DNA from: Paragorgia papillata
Taxonomy: Eukaryota > Cnidaria > Anthozoa > Scleralcyonacea > Coralliidae
Reading direction: 5' to 3'
Assembly (NCBI GenBank): GCA_035771165.1
Contig: JAWNZC010000315.1
Span: forward strand, 1 to 64,000
Length of the DNA stretch: 64,000 nucleotides
Shown here: positions 50,218 through 63,548 of the stretch, in pieces
How positions within the stretch are numbered: position 1 is the stretch's first letter
Layout: each line of letters begins with the position of its first letter
Notes under the pieces: model-generated
Told to the model about the DNA's origin: nothing
Seen by the model: only the letters and a program-made list of their open reading frames with translations
Databases searched by the model: none
Program-made: the position numbers and the translations under genes

Positions 50218-53200
50218 TTGGTGACGGAATTATTTAGCAACTTAAACCAAAGTCATCAGTAGAAAAGTAAACGAGCACAAAATAGTCATTAAGTTGTTCT
50301 AGACCAAAAAATGCGACCTGAAAAGACCGTCACTACAAAAACTTCTTATACTACAGATTTGCTGTTAAAGCTCACTAAACAGTGAATTTGTTCACGAAAG
50401 CCATTGTCACGTTTGAAATATTACATCGGAAGCCTTGTGATAAGAGAAATTTCCAAAAGTTTTATCTTGTTTTTTCTCAATCCTGGCCAAAATTATGTGG
50501 ACAGTCCACTCTAAACAAACAAATTAATGTTCATACATATTCTTTCCCCCCAATTGCGGCCCCCGGCCCCCTTTTCAATGTTGCATCCCACAATACATTT
50601 TTATCAAGTCCAGTTCGTTCATTTATCAACATTGAAAGAGGGGACGGGGGCCAAGGGGCCTATATTTTCAAGATAAGAAGGGAAATACCAGACACAGAGA
50701 TTTATGCACGCGCTGTCCACACTAATTTTTGCCAGGATTGTCTGAAAATATGACTGAGTAGAAATGCCGAAATTTAAGCGTTTATAATTGACCTAAGACG
50801 GCGCATAATAGGGTTGTTTGTTTAACAGAGATCATAAGGCGTATGTTCATGTTTTTTCCAACCTTATTTATTTGTGATAAAAGAGGCCTATTGTTTTCAA
50901 TGTTAAGTGGTATTTATGCTGTCAGCAGTGACATCTATTAGAACGAACGTGTTTGATTAAACGAACCGGCGTGTAATAATGAGACTATATATTGAAATAG
51001 AAATGAAGCTATGCAAAAAGCTTATATCTTATCAACATTACATGCGAGACATTTAGGTTACGTAGCTAATGACGTTTTTAATAGTTTAATGGATCACTGA
51101 GGTTCGGCCGGAAGTTCGACGGTACACAGTTGTGCACCGTTGGTTTAAAGAATACACAAGCAATTCATTTTACTATCACAGTACACAGCTGTGTACCGTT
51201 GAATTTATTTATCCCACAACTCAAGTAAATAAAATAATTAACGTTCAGAAAATATTTATAAGGGTACATGGCGTTGTTACGTACGCGTAACTTACTTAAA
51301 CAGACGGGATCGGAGTAACAATTTACATTAATTTAGTATTTCAGCTTTATTCCTTTCCGACTTAATATAGTTGCAATGCGCTTAGGCATACGTTGGATTG
51401 TGCGGTCATTGAGGTCAACACTCAAGTTATCCAAACACCGAAAGACTCTGTCCTGAAAAGGCTGAAATGGCTCATTTGTTACACGCAAATGTATCGCCTC
51501 TTCTTCTAGCTGTTTTTTTACGATATGAAAATATTTTCGATTCGATTTAAGACAGGGGATCGCGCCGATATTCGATGTTGAGTGCATTCAATATCTTGTA
51601 ATATGATAGCGCAATTCCACTGTTTTGAAAAAGGGCAATTGGTGACGGAATTATTTAGCAACTTAAACCAAAGTCATCAGTAGAAAAGTAAACGAGCACA
51701 AAATAGTCATTAAGTTGTTCTAGACCAAAAAATGCGACCTGAAAAGACCGTCACTACAAAAACTTCTTATACTACAGATTTGCTGTAAAAGCTCACTAAA
51801 CAGTGAATTTGTTCACGAAAGCCATTGTCACGTTTGAAATATTACATCGGAAGCCTTGTGATAAGAGAAATTTCCAAAAGTTTTATCTTGTTTTTTCTCA
51901 ATCCTGGCCAAAATTATGTGGACAGTCCACTCTAAACAAACAAATTAATGTTCATACATATTCTTTCCCCCCCATTGCGCCCCCCGGCCCCCTTTTCAAT
52001 GTTGCATCCCACAATACATTTTTATCAAGTCCAGTTCGTTCATTTATCAACATTGAAAGAGGGGACGGGGGCCAAGGGGCCTATATTTTCAAGATAAGAA
52101 GGGAAATACCAGACACAGAGATTTATGCACGCGCTGTCCACACTAATTTTTGCCAGGATTGTCTGAAAATATGACTGAGTAGAAATGCGAAATTTAAGCG
52201 TTTATAATTGACCTAAGACGGCGCATAATAGGGTTGTTTGTTTAACAGAGATCATAAGGCGTATGTTCATGTTTTTTTCAACCTTATTTATTTGTGATAA
52301 AAGAGGCCTATTGTTTTCAATGTTAAGTGGTATTTATGCTGTCAGCAGTGACATCTATTAGAACGAACGTGTTTGATTAAACGAACCGGCGTGTAATAAT
52401 GAGACTATATATTGAAATAGAAATGAAGCTATGCAAAAAGCTTATATCTTATCAACATTACATGCGAGACATTTAGGTTACGTAGCTAATGACGTTTTTA
52501 ATAGTTTAATGGATCACTGAGGTCGGCCGGAAGTTCGACGGTACACAGTTGTGCACCGTTGGTTTAAAGAATACACAAGCAATTCATTTTACTATCACAG
52601 TACACAGCTGTGTACCGTTGAATTTATTTATCCCACAACTCAAGTAAATAAAATAATTAACGTTCAGAAAATATTTATAAGGGTACATGGCGTTGTTACG
52701 TACGCGTAACTTACTTAAACAGACGGGATCGGAGTAACAATTTACATTAATTTAGTATTTCAGCTTTATTCCTTTCCGACTTAATATAGTTGCAATGCGC
52801 TTAGGCATACGTTGGATTGTGCGGTCATTGAGGTCAACACTCAAGTTATCCAAACACCGAAAGACTCTGTCCTGAAAAGGCTGAAATGGCTCATTTGTTA
52901 CACGCAAATGTATCGCCTCTTCTTCTAGCTGTTTTTTAACGATATGAAAATATTTTCGATTCGATTTAAGACAGGGGATCGCGCCGATATTCGATGTTGA
53001 GTGCATTCAATATTTTGTAATATGATAGCGCAATTCCACTGTTTTGAAAAGGGCAATTGGTGACGGAATTATTTAGCAACTTAAACCAAAGTCATCAGTA
53101 GAAAAGTAAACGAGCACAAAATAGTCATTAAGTTGTTCTAGACCAAAAAAATGCGACCTGAAAAGACCGTCACTACAAAAACTTCTTATACTACAGATTT

Positions 53201-54169
53201 GCTGTTAAAGCTCACTAAACAGTGAATTTGTCCACGAAAGCCATTGTCACGTTTGAAATATTACATCGGAAGCCTTGTGATAAGAGAAATTTCCAAAAGT
53301 TTTATCTTGTTTTTTCTCAATCCTGGCCAAAATTATGTGGACAGTCCACTCTAAACAAACAAATTAATGTTCATACATATTCTTTCCCCCCATTGCGCCC
53401 CCCGGCCCCCTTTTCAATGTTGCATCCCACAATACATTTTTATCAAGTCCAGTTCGTTCATTTATCAACATTGAAAGAGGGGACGGGGGCCAAGGGGCCT
53501 ATATTTTCAAGATAAGAAGGGAAATACCAGACACAGAGATTTATGCACGCGCTGTCCACACTAATTTTTGCCAGGATTGTCTGAAAATATGACTGAGTAG
53601 AAATGCGAAATTTAAGCGTTTATAATTGACCTAAGACGGCGCATAATAGGGTTGTTTGTTTAACAGAGATCATAAGGCGTATGTTCATGTTTTTTCAACC
53701 TTATTTATTTGTGATAAAAGAGGCCTATTGTTTTCAATGTTAAGTGGTATTTATGCTGTCAGCAGTGACATCTATTAGAACGAACGTGTTTGATTAAACG
53801 AACCGGCGTGTAATAATGAGACTATATATTGAAATAGAAATGAAGCTATGCAAAAAGCTTATATCTTATCAACATTACATGCGAGACATTTAGGTTACGT
53901 AGCTAATGACGTTTTTTAATAGTTTAATGGATCACTGAGTTCGGCCGGAAGTTCGACGGTACACAGTTGTGCACCGTTGGTTTAAAGAATACACAAGCAA
54001 TTCATTTTACTATCACAGTACACAGCTGTGTACCGTTGAATTTATTTATCCCACAACTCAAGTAAATAAAATAATTAACGTTCAGAAAATATTTATAAGG
54101 GTACATGGCGTTGTTACGTACGCGTAACTTACTTAAACAGACGGGATCGGAGTAACAATTTACATTAAT

Positions 54170-54475
54170 TTAGTATTTCAGCTTTATTCCTTTCCGACTT
54201 AATATAGTTGCAATGCGCTTAGGCATACGTTGGATTGTGCGGTCATTGAGGTCAACACTCAAGTTATCCAAACACCGAAAGACTCTGTCCTGAAAAGGCT
54301 GAAATGGCTCATTTGTTACACGCAAATGTATCGCCTCTTCTTCTAGCTGTTTTTTTAACGATATGAAAATATTTTCGATTCGATTTAAGACAGGGGATCG
54401 CGCCGATATTCGATGTTGAGTGCATTCAATATTTTGTAATATGATAGCGCAATTCCACTGTTTTGAAAAGGGCAA
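54170..54475 (-). pseudogene. Transposase relic, Pro variant with Asn change
   Basis: A 101-codon copy as above, with LQNIEC in place of LQDIEC (T at 54433 on the + strand). The neighbouring units near 53014 and 55850 carry the same base change. Confidence 0.7.
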
Positions 54476-57001
54476 TTGGTGACGGAATTATTTAGCAACT
54501 TAAACCAAAGTCATCAGTAGAAAAGTAAACGAGCACAAAATAGTCATTAAGTTGTTCTAGACCAAAAAATGCGACCTGAAAAGACCGTCACTACAAAAAC
54601 TTCTTATACTACAGATTTGCTGTTAAAGCTCACTAAACAGTGAATTTGTCCACGAAAGCCATTGTCACGTTTGAAATATTACATCGGAAGCCTTGTGATA
54701 AGAGAAATTTCCAAAAGTTTTATCTTGTTTTTTCTCAATCCTGGCCAAAATTATGTGGACAGTCCACTCTAAACAAACAAATTAATGTTCATACATATTC
54801 TTTCCCCCCATTGCGCCCCCGGCCCCCTTTTCAATGTTGCATCCCACAATACATTTTTATCAAGTCCAGTTCGTTCATTTATCAACATTGAAAGAGGGGA
54901 CGGGGGCCAAGGGGCCTATATTTTCAAGATAAGAAGGGAAATACCAGACACAGAGATTTATGCACGCGCTGTCCACACTAATTTTTGCCAGGATTGTCTG
55001 AAAATATGACTGAGTAGAAATGCGAAATTTAAGCGTTTATAATTGACCTAAGACGGCGCATAATAGGGTTGTTTGTTTAACAGAGATCATAAGGCGTATG
55101 TTCATGTTTTTTCAACCTTATTTATTTGTGATAAAAGAGGCCTATTGTTTTCAATGTTAAGTGGTATTTATGCTGTCAGCAGTGACATCTATTAGAACGA
55201 ACGTGTTTGATTAAACGAACCGGCGTGTAATAATGAGACTATATATTGAAATAGAAATGAAGCTATGCAAAAAGCTTATATCTTATCAACATTACATGCG
55301 AGACATTTAGGTTACGTAGCTAATGACGTTTTTAATAGTTTAATGGATCACTGAGTTCGGCCGGAAGTTCGACGGTACACAGTTGTGCACCGTTGGTTTA
55401 AAGAATACACAAGCAATTCATTTTACTATCACAGTACACAGCTGTGTACCGTTGAATTTATTTATCCCACAACTCAAGTAAATAAAATAATTAACGTTCA
55501 GAAAATATTTATAAGGGTACATGGCGTTGTTACGTACGCGTAACTTACCTAAACAGACGGGATCGGAGTAACAATTTACATTAATTTAGTATTTCAGCTT
55601 TATTCCTTTCCGACTTAATATAGTTGCAATGCGCTTAGGCATACGTTGGATTGTGCGGTCATTGAGGTCAACACTCAAGTTATCCAAACACCGAAAGACT
55701 CTGTCCTGAAAAGGCTGAAATGGCTCATTTGTTACACGCAAATGTATCGCCTCTTCTTCTAGCTGTTTTTTAACGATATGAAAATATTTTCGATTCGATT
55801 TAAGACAGGGGATCGCGCCGATATTCGATGTTGAGTGCATTCAATATTTTGTAATATGATAGCGCAATTCCACTGTTTTGAAAAGGGCAATTGGTGACGG
55901 AATTATTTAGCAACTTAAACCAAAGTCATCAGTAGAAAAGTAAACGAGCACAAAATAGTCATTAAGTTGTTCTAGACCAAAAAATGCGACCTGAAAAGAC
56001 CGTCACTACAAAAACTTCTTATACTACAGATTTGCTGTTAAAGCTCACTAAACAGTGAATTTGTCCACGAAAGCCATTGTCACGTTTGAAATATTACATC
56101 GGAAGCCTTGTGATAAGAGAAATTTCCAAAAGTTTTATCTTGTTTTTTCTCAATCCTGGCCAAAATTATGTGGACAGTCCACTCTAAACAAACAAATTAA
56201 TGTTCATACATATTCTTTCCCCCCATTGCGCCCCCCGGCCCCCTTTTCAATGTTGCATCCCACAATACATTTTTATCAAGTCCAGTTCGTTCATTTATCA
56301 ACATTGAAAGAGGGGACGGGGGCCAAGGGGCCTATATTTTCAAGATAAGAAGGGAAATACCAGACACAGAGATTTATGCACGCGCTGTCCACACTAATTT
56401 TTGCCAGGATTGTCTGAAAATATGACTGAGTAGAAATGCGAAATTTAAGCGTTTATAATTGACCTAAGACGGCGCATAATAGGGTTGTTTGTTTAACAGA
56501 GATCATAAGGCGTATGTTCATGTTTTTTCAACCTTATTTATTTGTTATAAAAGAGGCCTATTGTTTTCAATGTTAAGTGGTATTTATGCTGTCAGCAGTG
56601 ACATCTATTAGAACGAACGTGTTTGATTAAACGAACCGGCGTGTAATAATGAGACTATATATTGAAATAGAAATGAAGCTATGCAAAAAGCTTATATCTT
56701 ATCAACATTACATGCGAGACATTTAGGTTACGTAGCTAATGACGTTTTTAATAGTTTAATGGATCACTGAGTTCGGCCGGAAGTTCGACGGTACACAGTT
56801 GTGCACCGTTGGTTTAAAGAATACACAAGCAATTCATTTTACTATCACAGTACACAGCTGTGTACCGTTGAATTTATTTATCCCACAACTCAAGTAAATA
56901 AAATAATTAACGTTCAGAAAATATTTATAAGGGTACATGGCGTTGTTACGTACGCGTAACTTACTTAAACAGACGGGATCGGAGTAACAATTTACATTAA
57001 A

Positions 57002-57256
57002 TTAGTATTTCAGCTTTATTCCTTTCCGACTTAATATAGTTGCAATGCGCTTAGGCATACGTTGGATTGTGCGGTCATTGAGGTCAACACTCAAGTTATC
57101 CAAACACCGAAAGACTCTGTCCTGAAAAGGCTGAAATGGCTCATTTGTTACACGCAAATGTATCGCCTCTTATTCTAGCTGTTTTTTAACGATATGAAAA
57201 TATTTTCGATTCGATTTAAGACAGGGGATCGCGCCGATATTCGATGTTGAGTGCAT
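57002..57256 (-). pseudogene. Transposase relic with an added nonsense codon
   Basis: The same tail region as in other units, but C to A at about 57172 on the + strand turns the second Glu of QLEEEA into a TAA stop (57170-57172). This one copy lacks the 84-codon frame seen in its neighbours, which shows that the frame can be lost within the array. Confidence 0.75.
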
Positions 57257-57715
57257 TCAATATTTTGTAATATGATAGCGCAATTCCACTGTTTTGAAAA
57301 GGGCAATTGGTGACGGAATTATTTAGCAACTTAAACCAAAGTCATCAGTAGAAAAGTAAACGAGCACAAAATAGTCATTAAGTTGTTCTAGACCAAAAAA
57401 TGCGACCTGAAAAGACCGTCACTACAAAAACTTCTTATACTACAGATTTGCTGTTAAAGCTCACTAAACAGTGAATTTGTCCACGAAAGCCATTGTCACG
57501 TTTGAAATATTACATCGGAAGCCTTGTGATAAGAGAAATTTCCAAAAGTTTTATCTTGTTTTTTCTCAATCCTGGCCAAAATTATGTGGACAGTCCACTC
57601 TAAACAAACAAATTAATGTTCATACATATTCTTTCCCCCCCATTGCGCCCCCCGGCCCCCTTTTCAATGTTGCATCCCACAATACATTTTTATCAAGTCC
57701 AGTTCGTTCATTTAT

Positions 57716-60700
57716 CAACATTGAAAGGGGGGACGGGGGCCAAGGGGCCTATTTTTTCAAGATAACAAGGGAAATACCAGACACAGAGATTTATGCACGC
57801 GCTGTCCACACTAATTTTTGCCAGGATTGTCTGAAAATATGACTGAGTAGAAATGCCAAATTTAAGCGTTTATAATTGACCTAAGACGGCGCATAATAGG
57901 GTTGTTTCTTTAACAGAGATCATAAGGCGTATGTTCATGTTTTTTCAACCTTATTTATTTGTGATAAAAGAGGCCTATTGTTTTCAATGTTAAGTGGTAT
58001 TTATGCTGTCAGCAGTGACATCTATTAGAACGAACGTGTTTGATTAAACGAACCGGCGTGTAATAATGAGACTATATATTGAAATAGAAATGAAGCTATG
58101 CAAAAAGCTTATATCTTATCAACATTACATGCGAGACATTTAGGTTACGTAGCTAATGACGTTTTTAATAGTTTAATGGATCACTGAGTTCGGCCGGAAG
58201 TTCGACGGTACACAGTTGTGCACCGTTGGTTTAAAGAATACACAAGCAATTCATTTTACTATCACAGTACACAGCTGTGTACCGTTGAATTTATTTATCC
58301 CACAACTCAAGTAAATAAAATAATTAACGTTCAGAAAATATTTATAAGGGTACATGGCGTTGTTACGTACGCGTAACTTACTTAAACAGACGGGATCGGA
58401 GTAACAATTTACATTAATTTAGTATTTCAGCTTTATTCCTTTCCGACTTAATATAGTTGCAATGCGCTTAGGCATACGTTGGATTGTGCGGTCATTGAAG
58501 TCAACACTCAAGTTATCCAAACACCGAAAGACTCTGTCCTGAAAAGGCTGAAATGGCTCATTTGTTACACGCAAATGTATCGCCTCTTCTTCTAGCTGTT
58601 TTTTAAAGATATGAAAATATTTTCGATTCGATTTAAGACAGGGGATCGCGCCGATATTCGATGTTGAGTGCATTCAATATCTTGTAATATGATAGCGCAA
58701 TTCCACTGTTTTGAAAAGGGCAATTGGTGACGGAATTATTTAGCAACTTAAACCAAAGTCATCAGTAGAAAAGTAAACGAGCACAAAATAGTCATTAAGT
58801 TGTTCTAGACCAAAAAATGCGACCTGAAAAGACCGTCACTACAAAAACTTCTTATACTACAGATTTGCTGTTAAAGCTCACTAAACAGTGAATTTGTTCA
58901 CGAAAGCCATTGTCACGTTTGAAATATTACATCGGAAGCCTTGTGATAAGAGAAATTTCCAAAAGTTTTATCTTGTTTTTTCTCAATCCTGGCCAAAATT
59001 ATGTGGACAGTCCACTCTAAACAAACAAATTAATGTTCATACATATTCTTTCCCCCCATTGCGCCCCCCGGCCCCCTTTTCAATGTTGCATCCAACAATA
59101 CATTTTTATCAAGTCCAGTTCGTTCATTTATCAACATTGAAAGGGGGGACGGGGGCCAAGGGGCCTATTTTTTCAAGATAACAAGGGAAATACCAGACAC
59201 AGAGATTTATGCACGCGCTGTCCACACTAATTTTTGCCAGGATTGTCTGAAAATATGACTGAGTAGAAATGCCAAATTTAAGCGTTTATAATTGACTTAA
59301 GACGGCGCATAATAGGGTTGTTTCTTTAACAGAGATCATAAGGCGTATGTTCATGTTTTTTCAACCTTATTTATTTGTGATAAAAGAGGCCTATTGTTTT
59401 CAATGTTAAGTGGTATTTATGCTGTCAGCAGTGACATCTATTAGAACGAACGTGTTTGATTAAACGAACCGGCGTGTAATAATGAGACTATATATTGAAA
59501 TAGAAATGAAGCTATGCAAAAAGCTTATATCTTATCAACATTACATGCGAGACATTTAGGTTACGTAGCTAATGACGTTTTTAATAGTTTAATGGATCAC
59601 TGAGTTCGGCCGGAAGTTCGACGGTACACAGTTGTGCACCGTTGGTTTAAAGAATACACAAGCAATTCATTTTACTATCACAGTACACAGCTGTGTACCG
59701 TTGAATTTATTTATCCCACAACTCAAGTAAATAAAATAATTAACGTTCAGAAAATATTTATAAGGGTACATGGCGTTGTTACGTACGCGTAACTTACTTA
59801 AACAGACGGGATCGGAGTAACAATTTACATTAATTTAGTATTTCAGCTTTATTCCTTTCCGACTTAATATAGTTGCAATGCGCTTAGGCATACGTTGGAT
59901 TGTGCGGTCATTGAAGTCAACACTCAAGTTATCCAAACACCGAAAGACTCTGTCCTGAAAAGGCTGAAATGGCTCATTTGTTACACGCAAATGTATCGCC
60001 TCTTCTTCTAGCTGTTTTTTAACGATATGAAAATATTTTCGATTCGATTTAAGACAGGGGATCGCGCCGATATTCGATGTTTGAGTGCATTCAATATCTT
60101 GTAATATGATAGCGCAATTCCACTGTTTTGAAAAGGGCAATTGGTGACGGAATTATTTAGCAACTTAAACCAAAGTCATCAGTAGAAAAGTAAACGAGCA
60201 CAAAATAGTCATTAAGTTGTTCTAGACCAAAAAATGCGACCTGAAAAGACCGTCACTACAAAAACTTCTTATACTACAGATTTGCTGTTAAAGCTCACTA
60301 AACAGTGAATTTGTTCACGAAAGCCATTGTGCGTTTGAAATATTACATCGGAAGCCTTGTGATAAGAGAAATTTCCAAAAGTTTTATCTTGTTTTTTCTC
60401 AATCCTGGCCAAAATTATGTGGACAGTCCACTCTAAACAAACAAATTAATGTTCATACATATTCTTTCCCCCCATTGCGCCCCCCGGCCCCCTTTTCAAT
60501 GTTGTATCCCACAATACATTTTTATCAAGTCCAGTTCGTTCATTTATCAACATTGAAAGGGGGGACGGGGGCCAAGGGGCCTATTTTTTCAAGATAACAA
60601 GGGAAATACCAGACACAGAGATTTATGCACGCGCTGTCCACACTAATTTTTGCCAGGATTGTCTGAAAATATGACTGAGTAGAAATGCCAAATTTAAGCG

Positions 60701-63548
60701 TTTATAATTGACTTAAGACGGCGCATAATAGGGTTGTTTCTTTAACAGAGATCATAAGGCGTATGTTCATGTTTTTTCAACCTTATTTATTTGTGATAAA
60801 AGAGGCCTATTGTTTTCAATGTTAAGTGGTATTTATGCTGTCAGCAGTGACATCTATTAGAACGAACGTGTTTGATTAAACGAACCGGCGTGTAATAATG
60901 AGACTATATATTGAAATAGAAATGAAGCTATGCAAAAAGCTTATATCTTATCAACATTACATGCGAGACATTTAGGTTACGTAGCTAATGACGTTTTTAA
61001 TAGTTTAATGGATCACTGAGTTCGGCTGGAAGTTCGACGGTACACAGTTGTGCACCGTTGGTTTAAAGAATACACAAGCAATTCATTTTACTATCACAGT
61101 ACACAGCTGTGTACCGTTGAATTTATTTATCCCACAACTCAAGTAAATAAAATAATTAACGTTCAGAAAATATTTATAAGGGTACATGGCGTTGTTACGT
61201 ACGCGTAACTTACTTAAACAGACGGGATCGGAGTAACAATTTACATTAATTTAGTATTTCAGCTTTATTCCTTTCCGACTTAATATAGTTGCAATGCGCT
61301 TAGGCATACGTTGGATTGTGCGGTCATTGAAGTCAACACTCAAGTTATCCAAACACCGAAAGACTCTGTCCTGAAAAGGCTGAAATGGCTCATTTGTTAC
61401 ACGCAAATGTATCGCCTCTTCTTCTAGCTGTTTTTTAACGATATGAAAATATTTTCGATTCGATTTAAGACAGGGGATCGCGCCGATATTCGATGTTGAG
61501 TGCATTCAATATCTTGTAATATGATAGCGCAATTCCACTGTTTTGAAAAGGGCAATTGGTGACGGAATTATTTAGCAACTTAAACCAAAGTCATCAGTAG
61601 AAAAGTAAACGAGCACAAAATAGTCATTAAGTTGTTCTAGACCAAAAAATGCGACCTGAAAAGACCGTCACTACAAAAACTTCTTATACTACAGATTTGC
61701 TGTTAAAGCTCACTAAACAGTGAATTTGTTCACGAAAGCCATTGTGCGTTTGAAATATTACATCGGAAGCCTTGTGATAAGAGAAATTTCCAAAAGTTTT
61801 ATCTTGTTTTTTCTCAATCCTGGCCAAAATTATGTGGACAGTCCACTCTAAACAAACAAATTAATGTTCATACATATTCTTTCCCCCCATTGCGCCCCCC
61901 GGCCCCCTTTTCAATGTTGTATCCCACAATACATTTTTATCAAGTCCAGTTCGTTCATTTATCAACATTGAAAGGGGGGACGGGGGCCAAGGGGCCTATT
62001 TTTTCAAGATAACAAGGGAAATACCAGACACAGAGATTTATGCACGCGCTGTCCACACTAATTTTTGCCAGGATTGTCTGAAAATATGACTGAGTAGAAA
62101 TGCCAAATTTAAGCGTTTATAATTGACTTAAGACGGCGCATAATAGGGTTGTTTCTTTAACAGAGATCATAAGGCGTATGTTCATGTTTTTTCAACCTTA
62201 TTTATTTGTGATAAAAGAGGCCTATTGTTTTCAATGTTAAGTGGTATTTATGCTGTCAGCAGTGACATCTATTAGAACGAACGTGTTTGATTAAACGAAC
62301 CGGCGTGTAATAATGAGACTATATATTGAAATAGAAATGAAGCTATGCAAAAAGCTTATATCTTATCAACATTACATGCGAGACATTTAGGTTTACGTAG
62401 CTAATGACGTTTTTAATAGTTTAATGGATCACTGAGTTCGGCTGGAAGTTCGACGGTACACAGTTGTGCACCGTTGGTTTAAAGAATACACAAGCAATTC
62501 ATTTTACTATCACAGTACACAGCTGTGTACCGTTGAATTTATTTATCCCACAACTCAAGTAAATAAAATAATTAACGTTCAGAAAATATTTATAAGGGTA
62601 CATGGCGTTGTTACGTACGCGTAACTTACTTAAACAGACGGGATCGGAGTAACAATTTACATTAATTTAGTATTTCAGCTTTATTCCTTTCCGACTTAAT
62701 ATAGTTGCAATGCGCTTAGGCATACGTTGGATTGTGCGGTCATTGAAGTCAACACTCAAGTTATCCAAACACCGAAAGACTCTGTCCTGAAAAGGCTGAA
62801 ATGGCTCATTTGTTACACGCAAATGTATCGCCTCTTCTTCTAGCTGTTTTTTTAACGATATGAAAATATTTTCGATTCGATTTAAGACAGGGGATCGCGC
62901 CGATATTCGATGTTGAGTGCATTCAATATCTTGTAATATGATAGCGCAATTCCACTGTTTTGAAAAGGGCAATTGGTGACGGAATTATTTAGCAACTTAA
63001 ACCAAAGTCATCAGTAGAAAAGTAAACGAGCACAAAATAGTCATTAAGTTGTTCTAGAACAAAAAATGCGACCTGAAAAGACCGTCACTACAAAAACTTC
63101 TTATACTACAGATTTGCTGTTAAAGCTCACTAAACAGTGAATTTGTTCACGAAAGCCATTGTCACGTTTGAAATATTACATCGGAAGCCTTGTGATAAGA
63201 GAAATTTCCAAAAGTTTTATCTTGTTTTTTCTCAATCCTGGCCAAAATTATGTGGACAGTCCACTCTAAACAAACAAATTAATGTTCATACATATTCTTT
63301 CCCCCCATTGCGCCCCCCGGCCCCCTTTTCAATGTTGTATCCCACAAGACATTTTTATCAAGTCCAGTTCGTTCATTTATCAACATTGAAAGGGGGGACG
63401 GGGGCCAAGGGGCCTATTTTTTCAAGATAACAAGGGAAATACCAGACACAGAGATTTATGCACGCGCTGTCCACACTAATTTTTGCCAGGATTGTCTGAA
63501 AATATGACTGAGTAGAAATGCCAAATTTAAGCGTTTATAATTGACTTA
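57716..63548 (+). repeat. Right-arm satellite block D (units at 57716-63381, array end)
   Basis: Units start at 57716, 59132, 60548, 61963 and 63381; the last is cut after 168 bp by the array edge at 63548. The block returns to AAAGGGGGGACGG and AGATAACAAGGG, and adds GTTTCTTTAAC (from 57900) and TTGACTTAAG (from about 59290). It also has ATTGAAGTC, a Leu to Phe change in the relic. Two neighbouring units (60329, 61744) share a one-base-shorter TTGTGCG in place of TTGTCACG. The last unit carries TTGACTTA, so the edge unit belongs to this subgroup. Confidence 0.95.
62667..62972 (-). pseudogene. Transposase relic, last full copy in the array
   Basis: A 101-codon copy with the SPVLNRIEN motif and tail in frame, PFQPFQD and SVDFND, the two replacements typical of block D. 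Confidence 0.72.

Larger units (their letters stand above)
42125..57715 (+). repeat. Right-arm satellite block C (units at 42125-56299)
   Basis: Eleven units starting at 42125, 43540, 44955, 46373, 47792, 49207, 50627, 52048, 53466, 54883 and 56299, spaced 1415-1421 bp. They share GAAAGAGGGG, AGATAAGAAGGG and mostly CCTATATTTTC in the left TIR, which sets them apart from blocks B and D. From about 48620 on, the transposase relic has AAAAGGCTGAAA in place of AAAAGCCTGAAA (Ala to Pro on the - strand). Period differences are mostly single bases in homopolymers. Confidence 0.95.

Noticed and set aside
24343..63548. CRISPR array or bacterial repeat
   Set aside because: The period is 1.4 kb with no spacer diversity, and the content is clearly eukaryotic (LINE, Tc1/mariner relic).
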